A stretch of 64,000 bases of DNA from Gymnogyps californianus (GCF_018139145.2 NC_059482.1:21599332-21663331), one strand, 5' to 3'. Shown: positions 11,101 through 21,900, counted from the stretch's first letter. A program made the numbers and translations. The notes: generated from the sequence alone by a model not told the origin.

Positions 11101-12441
11101 AGGCTGCACTCCCCAGGAGATCATGGAGAAAGTCTGCAACCACCATTACCGGGACCCTGTTGGGGAAGATTGTCCTGAAGACCTGCAGAAAGTCATTGAC
11201 CAGTGCCGGCCTTTGACCCTTCCCAACGCCCTTCTGCCGAGGGTAAGTGTCCTGGACATCGGCTCCACAGGCCCTTTGTATCCCTCAATCCGCTGCTTCA
11301 GCGGTCAGTTTGCCCCTTATTTTCCATATTAATTTGTCTGGCTTTGTGTTTCGGGATCCCTCTTTGACTTACCCTATTATGCTAACGAGTTCCCTTCGTA
11401 CTAGACCTCTCTTTCTCCTGTAGTGTGATGGTTCATACAGTTAACGTTTACCCAATGCATGACAATATTCACCAGGCTGTTCATTTGGCATCGCATAAGA
11501 GTAAGCTTTTTCTCTCAGACAAGCGCCAAACTGGGAGCAGGGGTGTGTGGGATAATCCCCACTCAGGTTCTGCAGATCCTGTAAGCTGGAGGAGCAGCCA
11601 CAACATGGTGCAGGAACATTTCCCTCCTTGGTCTTTGAGCAATAATTTGCAATCTCGGGAATTGCTCCATGGCAGGGAAGATTTCACTGTCTCCGAAGTT
11701 GGTCTGGGTCCGGTCAGATAAATAATTGGTCTCCATTGGAAGATTTAACAGAAACAGCAGGAAAAGATAGAGGAACGTTTCTGGTGTGCTTGAAGGCACA
11801 GAGGTCGTACCCTTCCCTCAGTTCATCTCTCCAAGGGGAGAAAGCTCCCTTCAATCTCATCTACTCCATCCTATGGGGCCAGTTTCCACACAAGAGATGT
11901 GGAAAATGTGCATAAGGAACCACTGTGTGCCGCACTTTCTGTGCCTCCATCTCCCAACAGCAGCTCCCTCAGCAGATCCTGCTGCAGGGAATTGCCCCGG
12001 CCGAAGTGAAAACACCAAAAAATCATCAGAGACATTGGCAAAGCCACACTAATGATACAGCACGTCTTTATTACTCTAATCCAATGCCCAGCCCTGCCTG
12101 CGTGTTGCTGAGCTGGAAGGACATCTTTCTGTGGCTTTTTCCAACCATCTCTCTGTATATGTGGTTGCTTCTCTTTGGGCTGTGCTTACCTATGTCTGCT
12201 CAGGCCTGTCTCCTGCTAATGGCTGCCCAGTTGTGCTGGCCTGAGGAGAGAGTGACTCCATGTCCTGGTTATTATCAGTGAGGGAAAGCTATCTTCTCAT
12301 CGGGGGGGGGGGGGGGGGGGGGGGGGGGGGAGGGGGGGGAGCCTGCCACAAATATTCGTTTTGATTAACGCATCCTTGTGTTTTGCAGAGATTGTGGACC
12401 TGCTGGCTGACCTGGAGAAAAGCAGAAACCAAGGAAGTTAA
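7672..12441 (+). CDS. MLKL: Mixed lineage kinase domain-like pseudokinase (ten coding exons, one-base frameshift near the end)
   Basis: MLKL executes necroptosis: its N-terminal four-helix bundle binds and permeabilises membranes once the C-terminal pseudokinase domain releases it. Exon 1 encodes the bundle (MDIVERVLSVAQAIHAQFEQ...), the next two exons the brace, and the rest the pseudokinase. Visible landmarks are VAIK with Lys238, KFESPNILR, SIVMEYC..GTLR, LHGC (338-340) in place of HRD, GFE (358-360) in place of DFG, and YSFGIVLWEIAT. The start ATG has A at -3 and G at +4, and aligns with the human start. The ten exons total 1457 bases, one short of a multiple of three. The missing base is at about 11210; with it the product would be 485 residues against 471 in human. 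This could be an assembly error, a polymorphism or real decay. Confidence 0.93.
8321..8434 (+). CDS. MLKL: MLKL coding exon 2, brace region
   Basis: Encodes STEEPEDMAREIYIDRQYME..., a charged helix linking the bundle to the pseudokinase. CCCCAG acceptor, GTAAGT donor, one base carried over on each side. Confidence 0.9.
8538..8712 (+). CDS. MLKL: MLKL coding exon 3, N-lobe with VAIK
   Basis: Encodes the second brace helix and the start of the pseudokinase. DTESYDLYKGEYLKYPVAIK parallels human [22 protein letters not shown]; the glycine-rich loop is degenerate and the VAIK lysine is kept. Donor GTGAGT. Confidence 0.93.
8821..8918 (+). CDS. MLKL: MLKL coding exon 4, alpha-C helix
   Basis: Encodes FEKEVQTLKKFESPNILRMY and GICIEEK, nearly the human sequence at this place. 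CTGCAG acceptor, GTAGGG donor. Confidence 0.94.
9052..9187 (+). CDS. MLKL: MLKL coding exon 5, hinge
   Basis: Encodes SPCFSIVMEYCKHGTLRDVL and then LGAARGLYR, both clear MLKL signatures. Ends in two bases of an Arg codon before GTGAGC. Confidence 0.94.
9709..9793 (+). CDS. MLKL: MLKL coding exon 6, degenerate catalytic loop
   Basis: Encodes VHQTEEKSRLHGCICSSKFL and VAGDYCVK. The catalytic HRD of active kinases is HGC here and HGK in human, consistent with a pseudokinase. Donor GTAAGG. Confidence 0.92.
10224..10372 (+). CDS. MLKL: MLKL coding exon 7, GFE motif and activation loop
   Basis: Begins LSGFELCETESSIKRK. GFE replaces DFG as in human. The two serines of TESS (366-367) lie about where human MLKL carries its RIPK3 phosphosites. 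It continues with YVAPENM and EIY. Acceptor after a long CT-rich tract. Confidence 0.92.
10573..10622 (+). CDS. MLKL: MLKL coding exon 8 (50 bases)
   Basis: Short exon encoding SFGIVLWEIATSKIPFE, essentially identical to human SFGIVLWEIATGDIPFQ. TTCCAG acceptor, GTGAGA donor. Confidence 0.94.
11103..11242 (+). CDS. MLKL: MLKL coding exon 9, carries the one-base frameshift
   Basis: Encodes GCTPQEIMEKVCN... and VGEDCPEDLQKVIDQCR in frame up to the CGG codon at 11207-11209. From there the frame gives PLTLPNALLPR. In the shifted frame from 11212 it gives FDPSQRPSAE, which matches human DPSVRPSVDE. One base is therefore missing near 11210-11211. Donor GTAAGT. Confidence 0.9.
12302..12340 (+). repeat. 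Poly(G) tract in the last MLKL intron
   Basis: 29 consecutive G (12302-12330), then A, 8 G and a final A, all on the coding strand and starting 87 bases upstream of the last exon. The tract length is likely to be uncertain in any assembly. In RNA it could form G-quadruplexes close to the acceptor. Confidence 0.9.
12389..12441 (+). CDS. MLKL: MLKL last coding exon
   Basis: In the expected frame it reads EIVDLLADLEKSRNQGS and TAA, the C-terminal helix. The acceptor sequence is TTTTGCAGAG, with two AG dinucleotides in tandem. If exon 9 is read literally, the first AG gives an unrelated tail ending at TGA 12464-12466; the second AG (exon from 12391) regains the IVDLLADLEK frame. Confidence 0.85.
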
Positions 12442-12556
12442 AACTGCGGAAAACAGGGTCAGGTGACCAAAAGCAGCCAGGCGCCTCGGAAACCAAGCCA
12501 AGGGAAAGCAGCAGGCCTTCCTCCCCTCTTCCCCGCCTCGCAGAGACTGATCGTTC

Positions 12557-12562
12557 AATACA
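12557..12562 (+). terminator. MLKL: Possible MLKL poly(A) signal (variant hexamer)
   Basis: AATACA, a weak variant of AATAAA, followed by a TGT-rich stretch (12564-12584). No canonical AATAAA lies between the MLKL stop and the RFWD3 promoter, so this is the best candidate but not a firm one. Confidence 0.35.
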
Positions 12563-12882
12563 CATGTATTTGTTTCTGTATGCTGAGACCTTCGCTTCTC
12601 CAAGGGGCCGTGCCGGGGTTCGCCTCAGAGGCAGCTGGCGGTCGAGGGCACCCTGCCACAGGCTCTGCCCCCAAGAGGGCACCCCCCAGGGGACGCAAGG
12701 AGGGGCCGGCAGGAACCCCGGCAGCCGGGGGGACCAGAGAGGCGCGACACGGCCAGCTTCTCCTCAGCCCCGCCGCTGCCCGCGGGGCGCTGGGGCCCGG
12801 CTGCCTCAGGGCTCCCTCGGGGCTCCCTCACGGCACGGCGGGCCCCGCCGCCATGGCAACGCCCCGCCCACCTCGACCCCTG

Positions 12883-13193
12883 TTTGAATCCGCTCGAGCT
12901 CCCGCTCTTTTCGCCCCAGCGGCGGCTCCCCCAATGGAAACTCGCTCCCCGGCGCTTGCCCCGCCCCCTACGGCCGTCGAGGCTCTGACCTCCCAATCAG
13001 CCGGGCCCTCCCTCAAGCGCTCTGGCCAATCAGAGCAGGCCTGGCCTCCCCTCCCCGCGCCCCCTTCATCCTCCGTTCCGTCGGACAGACGGACAGAGAG
13101 GCTGGCCAATGTGAAGGCGCGCCTGGCCCCGGCTCGCCCAATAGAAGCGGGCGCAGGGGTCGCGGCCAGTCAGTAAGGCGGTGGGGGCGGGGC
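12883..13193 (+). promoter_or_regulatory. RFWD3: RFWD3 CpG-rich promoter with five CCAAT boxes
   Basis: TATA-less, GC-rich region just upstream of the proposed first exon. CCAAT boxes (NF-Y) start at 12931, 12993, 13026, 13106 and 13138, all in the same orientation. A GC box lies at 13184-13193. A TTTGAA element of the CHR type is at 12883-12888 and an RFX-like half palindrome (CCATGGCAAC) at 12851-12860. Multiple CCAAT boxes are typical of cell-cycle genes, which fits a replication-linked repair ligase. Confidence 0.75.
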
Positions 13194-13232
13194 GGCGCGG
13201 AGCTCGAGCGGGGCGGCTGGGCCTGCCGGCAG
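13165..13232 (+). other. RFWD3: Proposed RFWD3 untranslated first exon
   Basis: It would end in GGCAG before a GTGAGG donor at 13233 and be spliced to the AG at 15551-15552 two bases before the start codon. The 5' boundary is a guess. The inference rests on position in the CpG island, a good donor and a good acceptor. Confidence 0.55.
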
Positions 13233-15554
13233 GTGAGGGAGGGCTGGTGGGGAGGCTTCCCCCCGGCCCGGCGTCCCCCGAGCACCGCGGGCGCGGCTGG
13301 GCCTCGGCGGCTGGCCGCCGGGGAGGAGTGCGGGGGTCCTACCGCGGCCCGGCCTCTCGGGGGGGGCCGGGTGGCGGGAAGCCTGAGCGATGGCGGGCCG
13401 CGGCCTGAGGAGCTGCGAGGCGCCCGCGGGGAGGTCGGGGATGGCGTCCCGAGTGGTTGGAGTGTCTGCGGCTGCCAGAGGAGAAATCTCCCCCTCCCGC
13501 GCCGTCTGTGTGACTGGCTCTTAGTTAAAATAAGCGAGCCCTGTAAAAAGCCAGAAATAAACCCATGCTTGTGGAGCCTGCTTTTCATTTTGGGTGCTGT
13601 TTAGGTTTTTTGGTTTGGGGTTTTTTTTTTTGTTAACTTTATGTTAAAGCAGGTGGAGCATAATAACCGCTGGAGATGTAGAGCGGGCCCTGGGTTTGCC
13701 TGGGCAGCGGCGAGGAGGCCCTCCGCAAGGGGAAGCTTGTGCTTCAGCGTTCAGCTTTCTGGTTAGTGCTGCAGAGGCTTCGGTGAAGCTGCCCGCTGCG
13801 CTGCTTCTCCAGCTCTGTCCTCTGAAAGCACTCTGATTTTTTTTTTCTCATCTGGGCCCAAGAAGCTTGTTTATGGAGACCTTCCATCTGTGGGCTCTTC
13901 CAGTGACTGCCGGGTGGGCAGCCGGCTGTCTTGCAGAAGCACTGGCCTTTGCCCCTTTCAGGAAGACTCCAAGATTTAATGGCAAAAATGCCAATATTAA
14001 CGTCTTTTTTTTTTTTTTTATAACTAAGAAATACACAGGGTCAGTTAACCTACAATGGTGAATATATGCAGTATTTCTCAGTCTCACAATTTATGGGGAA
14101 AATAAAGGATCTGCTATGCTTATAGGTGGTAATTTTGTCATGAACATGAGTTTAAGCAGTACTTGATCATTGAATATTAACATATCTTGACTGTATGACT
14201 GTTCTGGTGGGAGGTGGCATTTAACATCTATTTTTGCCCTAGCTTAGGCTGAATTGGTAATTAGGTTAAGAATTATAAAATGATTCGTAAGTTAGAATTT
14301 CTTAAAAGGTCTATAAAAATATTTGAGCATTAGTACATCCCCTCTAGTAATTCTCGTATACATTTCCTAGTTATTCTTTGTACTAAAAGCAGCCTTTGCT
14401 CTGTTTGCACAGTGCCTGGCCTAATAAATTTTGATGTGTGCTTTGGGCTCTTAAGTAATGCTAAAGGTCTACAATTCCCAAGGCCTTTCAGGTTTATGAT
14501 TGCCAAAGTATTTTCTGAGAATGTGAATGACCTTCAGCAGCTTGCAGAATTTAATCCACACACCTCCTCCAAAAAAGAACTTTTTTGGTTGGCGCACCTG
14601 TTTTTTCAATTAATGAAACAATCTTGAACTTTTTTGTGTTGTAAGATTCCCTGTCGAACAGGGTGACTAAAGTGCTCTAATGAGGTGGCTGACAGCTGCG
14701 TAATAATTAGCAATGCACAGACTGTTGTCTCCTCTGTTTTTCTTCGAAACCTAAGGTAGTACTTCTATTTAGGAAGTAACCTGAAATCTTTATCCCAAAG
14801 ATGTTTGCAGTGCAACAATCCTTTAATATATGTGAGGATTTACTGTGAATTTCATGTTTGTCTAGTGTCAGGCTGAATATGGATCCGCTGATGCTCTAGG
14901 TAACTGGCTGCCTGTAATGTCTCAGTCATGGGTTCTGCTGTGATACCCTTTCTGGGTTTGCATGGTGTTGGTGAATATAAAGTACCTGAAAGGCCTGCTA
15001 AGTGAGCTGTGGGTAAGGGTCGCAGTGATCTGTTACCATAATGGAATTTTACTCGAAGAATCTTGAAAATAAACCCACCTCCTGAGAGCAATGCAACAGA
15101 CAAAGGGCTGCATTGGAGAGCTTGTTTCTGGATATATTTGTGGGTGTTTGTGCAGCGCTGCTCACCATCTCGAGAACATTTCCAAACTCTGTTCTCCAAG
15201 ATCCACATGAATTTACTGGCAAGTAAATCATGCCAGCAAGAAATCCTTAACTTCCTATATTCATCCGAAGGCTTACTTAAGTTGATTTTGCGATGTGCCT
15301 TTGGTGCTAGCTGCTGTTGAGCCAAAAACTTCAAGTCCGGGACTCTGGGAGGGTGCTGCCTGCTATGCCAGCTCATGTACTTGTATCAACTTCAGATGGT
15401 TTAGCTCTGCTGCAAAAGGACAAATTTTCTCTTGAGCCTGAATTCTAAAGTTTTTTGTAGTCGCTGACTGCTGCACCTGATTCTTGCCACCGTCAGGCTA
15501 GAAGTAGGGTGCACACTTGCAAATACTAGTTGTTTGCTTCAACTCTTTGCAGAA

Positions 15555-15937
15555 ATGGCTCAAGAAGAGATGGAAGTTGATCTCCAACCAGTGGCTGGTT
15601 ACTCTACAGAGAACCTCGGGACGCTTCCCACAGAGCTCTCTGGTCACGCAGTGCTGTCGTCCCGTGCTCCAGTGCTCGGTGAAGGAGGCGGCAGCGTTAC
15701 AGTTCTTCCTGCTGACGACGCTGTTGTCATACCAAATGCTGGTACAACAAGGGAAGCAGCTGCTGAGCCTGACCTGCAGCTGGGTCCTGCCGCCGCTCTC
15801 AACGCACTGCAAAGGCTACAAGGGGCGTTTGATCCGTATCGGCCATTGCCTGTGCTGCAGGTCACGCAGCGTCCGCGAGTGAGGAGAGCTCGCAGGCAGC
15901 AGAGAATTGGTGGTTCCCAGAGGACAATCAGTGCCAG
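15555..15937 (+). CDS. RFWD3: RFWD3 coding exon 1
   Basis: The exon begins at 15553, two bases before the ATG, after TTTGCAG. It encodes [13 protein letters not shown]..., a variable linker, an LQRLQG helix and the basic [20 protein letters not shown] block shared with human. Donor GTAAAG. Confidence 0.92.
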
Positions 15938-18900
15938 GTAAAGCAGAAATGAAGTTGGGTCTGAACTGCATTCTTATCAAGTCTGGCATCAGTTTAAAAC
16001 TGCCTTCCTTCCTGGCATATAGAGCCTAGCTCAGTCCCGGTTGTGGCCGAATTCTGGGCAGCTCACATACCTTTTAAGCTCAATAATGGCACAGTGCTCT
16101 CTGATCTCTTCTGGCAGGATCTTTGCTCTTGTTAAGTGAATCCCCCCGTTTCCTATGTTGGCAGTGGTGGTGTTGACTTCTGAGCCCTTCTATGCTTTCC
16201 ATCTTGCTTGCAGAGCTTCTGCTTGCACCATTCCCTCTGCTTTGCCAGATTCCTGTCGGTGCTCCCTGCAGCAGTGCTGACTCTCGGCAGTTCCAGCCAG
16301 CATTTAGCTCAGTGGAGCTTGTGCTCTGTTTTGCATTTCACCTTTGATTTGGGGATTGCCTGATTAGGTTTCCTGGTGACAATTGCTGCAGAAACTTTCA
16401 CAAACATGCAAACTAATATTTTTCTGTAGGGTTTTTTTTGTTACCTCCAGGCAAAGAAAGTAAAAATTCTGTGTTTAATACCATTTGTGATGGGTTTAAA
16501 GGGTGATGCTCTCCAGCCAGAAAGAAATCCCCATTTCTGCTTTGTTTGGTTTTTGTCTCATCTTTGTAGCTTTTGTAAATGCCAAGGGTGAAATTATAAT
16601 TAACTGGAGCATTGCCTTTAAATTCAGTGAGACCAAGAACTCCTCTCCTCCCAGATGATTAAACATAACTGTACTGTTTGCCCTTGGATTGTGTGTGAAG
16701 GTCACTGGAGTTCTTAGGGCTAGAAGGCAACCTGACAAACTTCTCTTTTGAATCTGAAGGATAATTGAGATGATAGCTGAACTGATGAGGGGAGAGGGGA
16801 GGATGTTTCTATCCAGGGATGAAGTTCCAGTAGAAAAGAAGAGGGAAAGTAGAAAGACTAGGCACAAAGTAGTCAATGGAATGAGACTCTGATACAGGCC
16901 TCATGCGTCTAATACTACCAGTGGCTGTGGGAACCAGGTCTGAGTTAGGATTGTAAGTACAGGTTAGGAGTTCATTAGGCTATTAGTGAACAATACTTAT
17001 GTCTTCTTCGCTTTTCTTCTCTCCAACCCCCCCACCCCAAAAGAAGACGATATCGTTGTTGTAAGGAGGAGATTTTCTTTGAGCTGAGCGAAATGAATGG
17101 TTGCTGTATGATACTGCTGATTGTTCGTAAAGTGGGCCATTGTATGGGATTGCCCCTCTACCAGAGAAGGTCTGTCCTGATAACTTTGATACCTTCCTAT
17201 TGCAGTCAGAGCCTAGGAATTTTACTGCAAACAAGCATGGAGAAACATGCTGAGCCTTTAGCTTACCTGAAATAACTGGCTTTTATTTCTTGCTTTTCTG
17301 GACTCAGGGCAGCATTGGACAGTTACTTTCAAATCAGCAGGACCCAAGAGCCAGCTACAGGACCAGTTCCACGTCTGGAGCCCTCGCATATTGCGAGGGA
17401 CAACCAGGAACACAGCTCAGATGAAACGATAGAAGTGAGCGACTCTGACAGCAGCACTTCTGCTGAGGAGGAAGAAGCGGTGGAGGCTGCAGCACCGCTG
17501 TTACCATCGGCCCAGGAGACACCTCCGGCAGCTAGCTCAGGAGGTTTGTGCTATATTTGAGCTGTGTAGAGACTGATTTCAGAAACTCATCTTGCTGTTT
17601 CAAAACTCAGTGGGGAAATCCTTTCAAGCTTCACAACAGACGGTGCTAAGAGAGCATTATGCCCACAGCTGATGGGAGCAGGTTGCTACCGCAAGGCTTT
17701 CTGGCAGGCAGTTCCTAAGAGCAGTAGCAGCAATGGGTGATTGCTACCGTAATGTTAAATACAGTCTTTCTGCTGTTTGCAGGCTGCTGCTTATAAATAA
17801 TCCTGGAAATGTTCAGAATAACTTCAAGCTTAGAGATTAGTACTTAGCACACTTCTGCTGTTATATATTATCAAGGAGTATTATTGAAGACATCAAGTCA
17901 CATCTCTGGAGATCAGCAGTGTTTTCAGAGAAGGATCTGATTCAGTATTTTTTAATGATTTGCAATTTCAGTCTGCCTCAGTTTAGAGTTTTCTTTTCAT
18001 ACTTGTAACTTCTTGTGACGCTTAGCTGAGGAGGTAGAGATACTTAGGACAGTGGCCTTTTGTTTGTCTTTTTTTTTTTTTTCTCCTCTGCTTTTTCTGG
18101 CTCTCAATCCTTTATCCAGACTCATGTTCACAGGCTGCTGTGCACTTCAGTGACATTGTTCGTGATGAACATACGCAGTTTATGCAAGAGTGACAAATAG
18201 TTAACTGGCTAGTCAAGGTTATTGATGCCCAGAGAATATGAGAACAAGGTTATTTTTTTTTACTTCAGTCTCTAAGGGATGTCCTTATGCTTCACTCTCT
18301 GCCCTTAGTTTTGTTTTTGATTGGCTAGCCCAATGAGGTATCTTTTGAGCAGATTCATTCCGCTTGCTCTGAGCTAGTCTTACACGTGACAGGAGCTCAA
18401 GCTGTTAAGTACTGTCTAATATTGTGTGAACATATGCTCTCTGTAGGGTTTTCTGGAATTCCCTTGTCTTTTTTGCTTATATAAGCCACTGATTCCTGTT
18501 CAGCCCAGAACCATAGAGGCTGAAAACTTTATTGGCATTAGCCAGGGTTAGGCGATACCTCTCTACTGGATTGAGTAGATCTGCCTTGAATACTTAATGT
18601 GACTAATAACTCTTTTGTTTTGTCAGGAGACAGCGGGGAGACAGTGATTTCTGCTCCTTTTTTAGTATGCTAGTGGTGGTAATCCAAACATAGTGTTTCT
18701 GTGTGCCCATGCTTCAACAGAAGGGCTAACAGAGGCCCACCACAAAAACATATGGCCCAGCAGAATTGATAGTTCGGATAACTACCAGCTGGAAAACTGC
18801 TTAAGTCAGGGTGAATGGACAGATAGCATACGGCAAATGCTTTCTTGGCACATGAAATATGCATGCTTAGATCCCTTGGCAAAATAACTTCTTCATATTG

Positions 18901-21900
18901 GTGTCTGTCTTTCTCTGGGCATAATGATGCAGGGCTCTATCCTTAAATCAGCTGAACTATAGACCTGTACGCAGATATATTTGTTTCCAGCAGGTCAGAA
19001 AATCCTGATAACAATTGCTGTCTTTAAAAGACCTCTCCTTTTTCACTGAAATTCTGCTGCTTTTTATAAAAGAAAACATAAAGTTCTTCAGTACTACTGT
19101 TGATGAGTAGAAGGGCTTACACACAGACTGCCTGACCTTCAGTATCCAGGACACTGATCTGAAGCTTTGTATGTAACCTGTGCCGTTGTTGCACTGCTTA
19201 ACCTTATGCCCCGATGATTTCAGATCAAGTCAAGGAGAACTTTTTCCCCCCCCATTACATATCAGTTCATTTAAGCAATGCTTTCTTTAGTTTCCAGTCA
19301 GGTCCAAGCAGAGCCACCCCAAGCTTCTGCAGAAGATGGAAGTCATGAAGATGAAGCGGCTGAAGTCCAGAAAAAGCAGGTAAGGCTTTTGCCTTATGTT
19401 ATTCTAAATGCTTTTGGAGACAGATTAAATATGGTCAATGCTGCATTTATCAAAAAAAACTGTGTGTTTTTTTATTTTTAATCCTAGAGAACTCCACTAA
19501 AGAAACTGGAACCGTCAGTTCCTGTTGTGCTGCTGGATGAGGAGGAAGGGGATACCTGTGCAATCTGCTTTGAGCAGTGGACCAATGCTGGGGACCACCG
19601 TCTCTCAGCATTGCGGTGTGGACACCTATTTGGTTACACCTGCATCGAAAGGTGGCTCAAGGGACAAGCAGGGAAGTGCCCCCAGGTAAAATGGACATTT
19701 ATGTGCACTGGAAAGGCCTTGCAATCGCGTAACTTCTGCTGCGGGCGTGATCACTGTAACTGTTACAACTGCTTGCTGCATGAAGAATCCACCTTTGCCT
19801 GCTGTCAGAAGTAACAAAAATCACCATTGTTTTGATGTAACTAGGCCAGGAACAACTAGCACTGCTTTAAAGGGAGAATTCTGACTTGGATTTTCTCCCT
19901 GAAGTAGAGCATTTGTGAGTAGCAGACTCAGAAGTTTGAGAGTTCAAGTGCTAAACCTGTAATTGGTTTCAGAACGCTGCACTGTGGTCCTGGAGTGTGG
20001 GAATGGCAGACAGATTCCTAGAAGCAATTAACTAAGCATAAAGAATACGTTATTGGACAAGAAATCTGTTTGAGAACCGTTTTCAGTCGGTTAATCTTCT
20101 GTTTTGAACTGCATCTGCTTTTGCAGCCTTTAAGCAGATGAGGTTGTTTAGGTAGCTTGCAGAGAGCGAACTGAGAAACAAGTTGCATCCTTTAATGTCC
20201 ATTTGCAAGTGGTAGATCTGCTTTTTAAGGTGCTCTTTTTGGTTTTGTTTCCATGGGTAATATCGATCTCTTGATTAGGTCTACACTTCTGTGATGTGCT
20301 TCCATTCCTTATTCCTTTTCTCCAGAAAGGAATGTTGACAAAAAATAGGTCAATGAGTACCTTGTAAATAGGATTCAGTTCTGCCGCTTTCCAAGACGGT
20401 GGCTGGAAGCCCAGGATTTCTTTGGCTTTGTCATTTTGAGAGCTTCCATAGTCTTGCTTGACTTTGTGCAGGATTCCGTCCTCTCAACAAGAAACTCCCT
20501 GTTGACGTGCGCTGTGATTAAACCTAAAGAATCACTGTTGCCATAGCGAAGGCCCAAACCTTATTTTTCTCATCCCTGTCAATTCTGTGTAAGCTTTTCT
20601 TCGCCCACTCCAGGCCCAGACAGAATTCTCGGAGGCCTTCCCAGCATCTTTGCTCTTTGGAGTTTTGTGACTGCTTTTTTCTTGAGCCCTAACAACTCGT
20701 AAGGGGTGCTTGCGCCCTCTTTTTCTTCCAGTGATGTAATTACTAAAAATTTCTTGGGAGAACTTTCTCTGGAGAGAACCTTGCAGCTAAACCATCTTCC
20801 CTTCATTTTCAGTCGCTGTCCTTTGCGACTGGGCATTCTCGGATTGAATAGCACAGAGTTGCTGTGCGTGGTGCTCTGTATACTAAGTGGCTTGAGTGCA
20901 AGTTACTGTGAAATTGCAGCATTCCTGATCCTGCCAGTGGCAGCTACTGGCTGCCAGGAAAGCTTAGCCACTTACTGCTCTGCAAGGCAGTTCTTTACGA
21001 AGGGAGGGGGCTTGTCTGATCTGAAACTGTTGCCTGTCATGTCTTCGTGCTACTAAATAATAGAGAAGTCTGTATTTTAAGTGCACATAGTAATTTAATG
21101 TTCAGCGGACGTTACTTGATCTGAGTATTCACTGCCTCTTTTCGGATCAACAAAGTATATTTGCAAAACAGTAAGCTTGCAGATGCCATAAATTCTTCCA
21201 AGTCCCAACTCGGGGGGAGGTCTTATCTCTTCTTTTTAAGATGAATCTAAAGTACTAAATGGTCACAGCCAGATGCACAAAATTATTGAAATATCTAACT
21301 CCCTGTGTATCACTGAAATCAGTGGGACGTCAGTGTTTCGAACTGACACTGGAATGCTTTTATGGATTTGGGCCTATAGGATTTGATTAAAGGAATATAG
21401 TACGTAAATAACAGAGTTGGGAGTATACTCAGGGGTTCCTAAATCCTCCTCTGTTGGCCAAGCAGCCAGTCTTGATGTTTTCAGAATAGAGGTTGGGCTG
21501 GTGTTTTGTTTTGGATATTTTTTCTCTCCCTTTGTCTGAATTTTTTTTTTTGCCCCTGAAACTTACCTGACTGTGCTACGTCGCTGGTGCTTTAGCAGAA
21601 TAAATCTAGTGGGAAGCAAGGAGATGCATTATTAAAGGTGCAATAGGATACACAACCTAAACTGTTGTTGTAGCCCCAATTAGAGCTCTGGTGTCTGTAT
21701 GAGGTGTCTGTATGTCTGTCTTGCAAACATACTGTGTTAATGTTTGTGGTTTTGTGGATTTGTTTTCAAGTAGACAACCCCTCCCTTCAAAGCTGTAAAG
21801 ATTTTTCAAAATAATACCTAGCAACTTGTAGGGGTGCGTAGTTTGGGTAGTTAAATTCTTGTGGATAAACTGAACTTGTCTTTTATTTCAGTGCAATAAG

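Larger units (their letters stand above)
8129..12388 (+). other. MLKL: MLKL introns
   Basis: Nine introns. The first four and their exons sit within 1 kb; the longer ones are 521, 430, 480 and 1146 bases. Apart from the poly(G) tract in the last intron I saw no repeat family, RNA gene or extra exon. Confidence 0.7.

Noticed and set aside
12391..12441. Treating the second AG as the normal MLKL acceptor so that no frameshift is needed
   Set aside because: It leaves PLTLPNALLPR in place of the conserved DPSxRPSxxE motif, while one added base restores both the motif and the usual acceptor. It is kept only as a possible compensation.
12289..12603. Minus-strand open frame with a long proline run
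   Set aside because: It is only the translation of the poly(G) tract in the last MLKL intron and has no other coding features.
19291..19297. Alternative RFWD3 acceptor CCAG at 19294-19297
   Set aside because: It shifts the frame and loses the reading into the RING exon.
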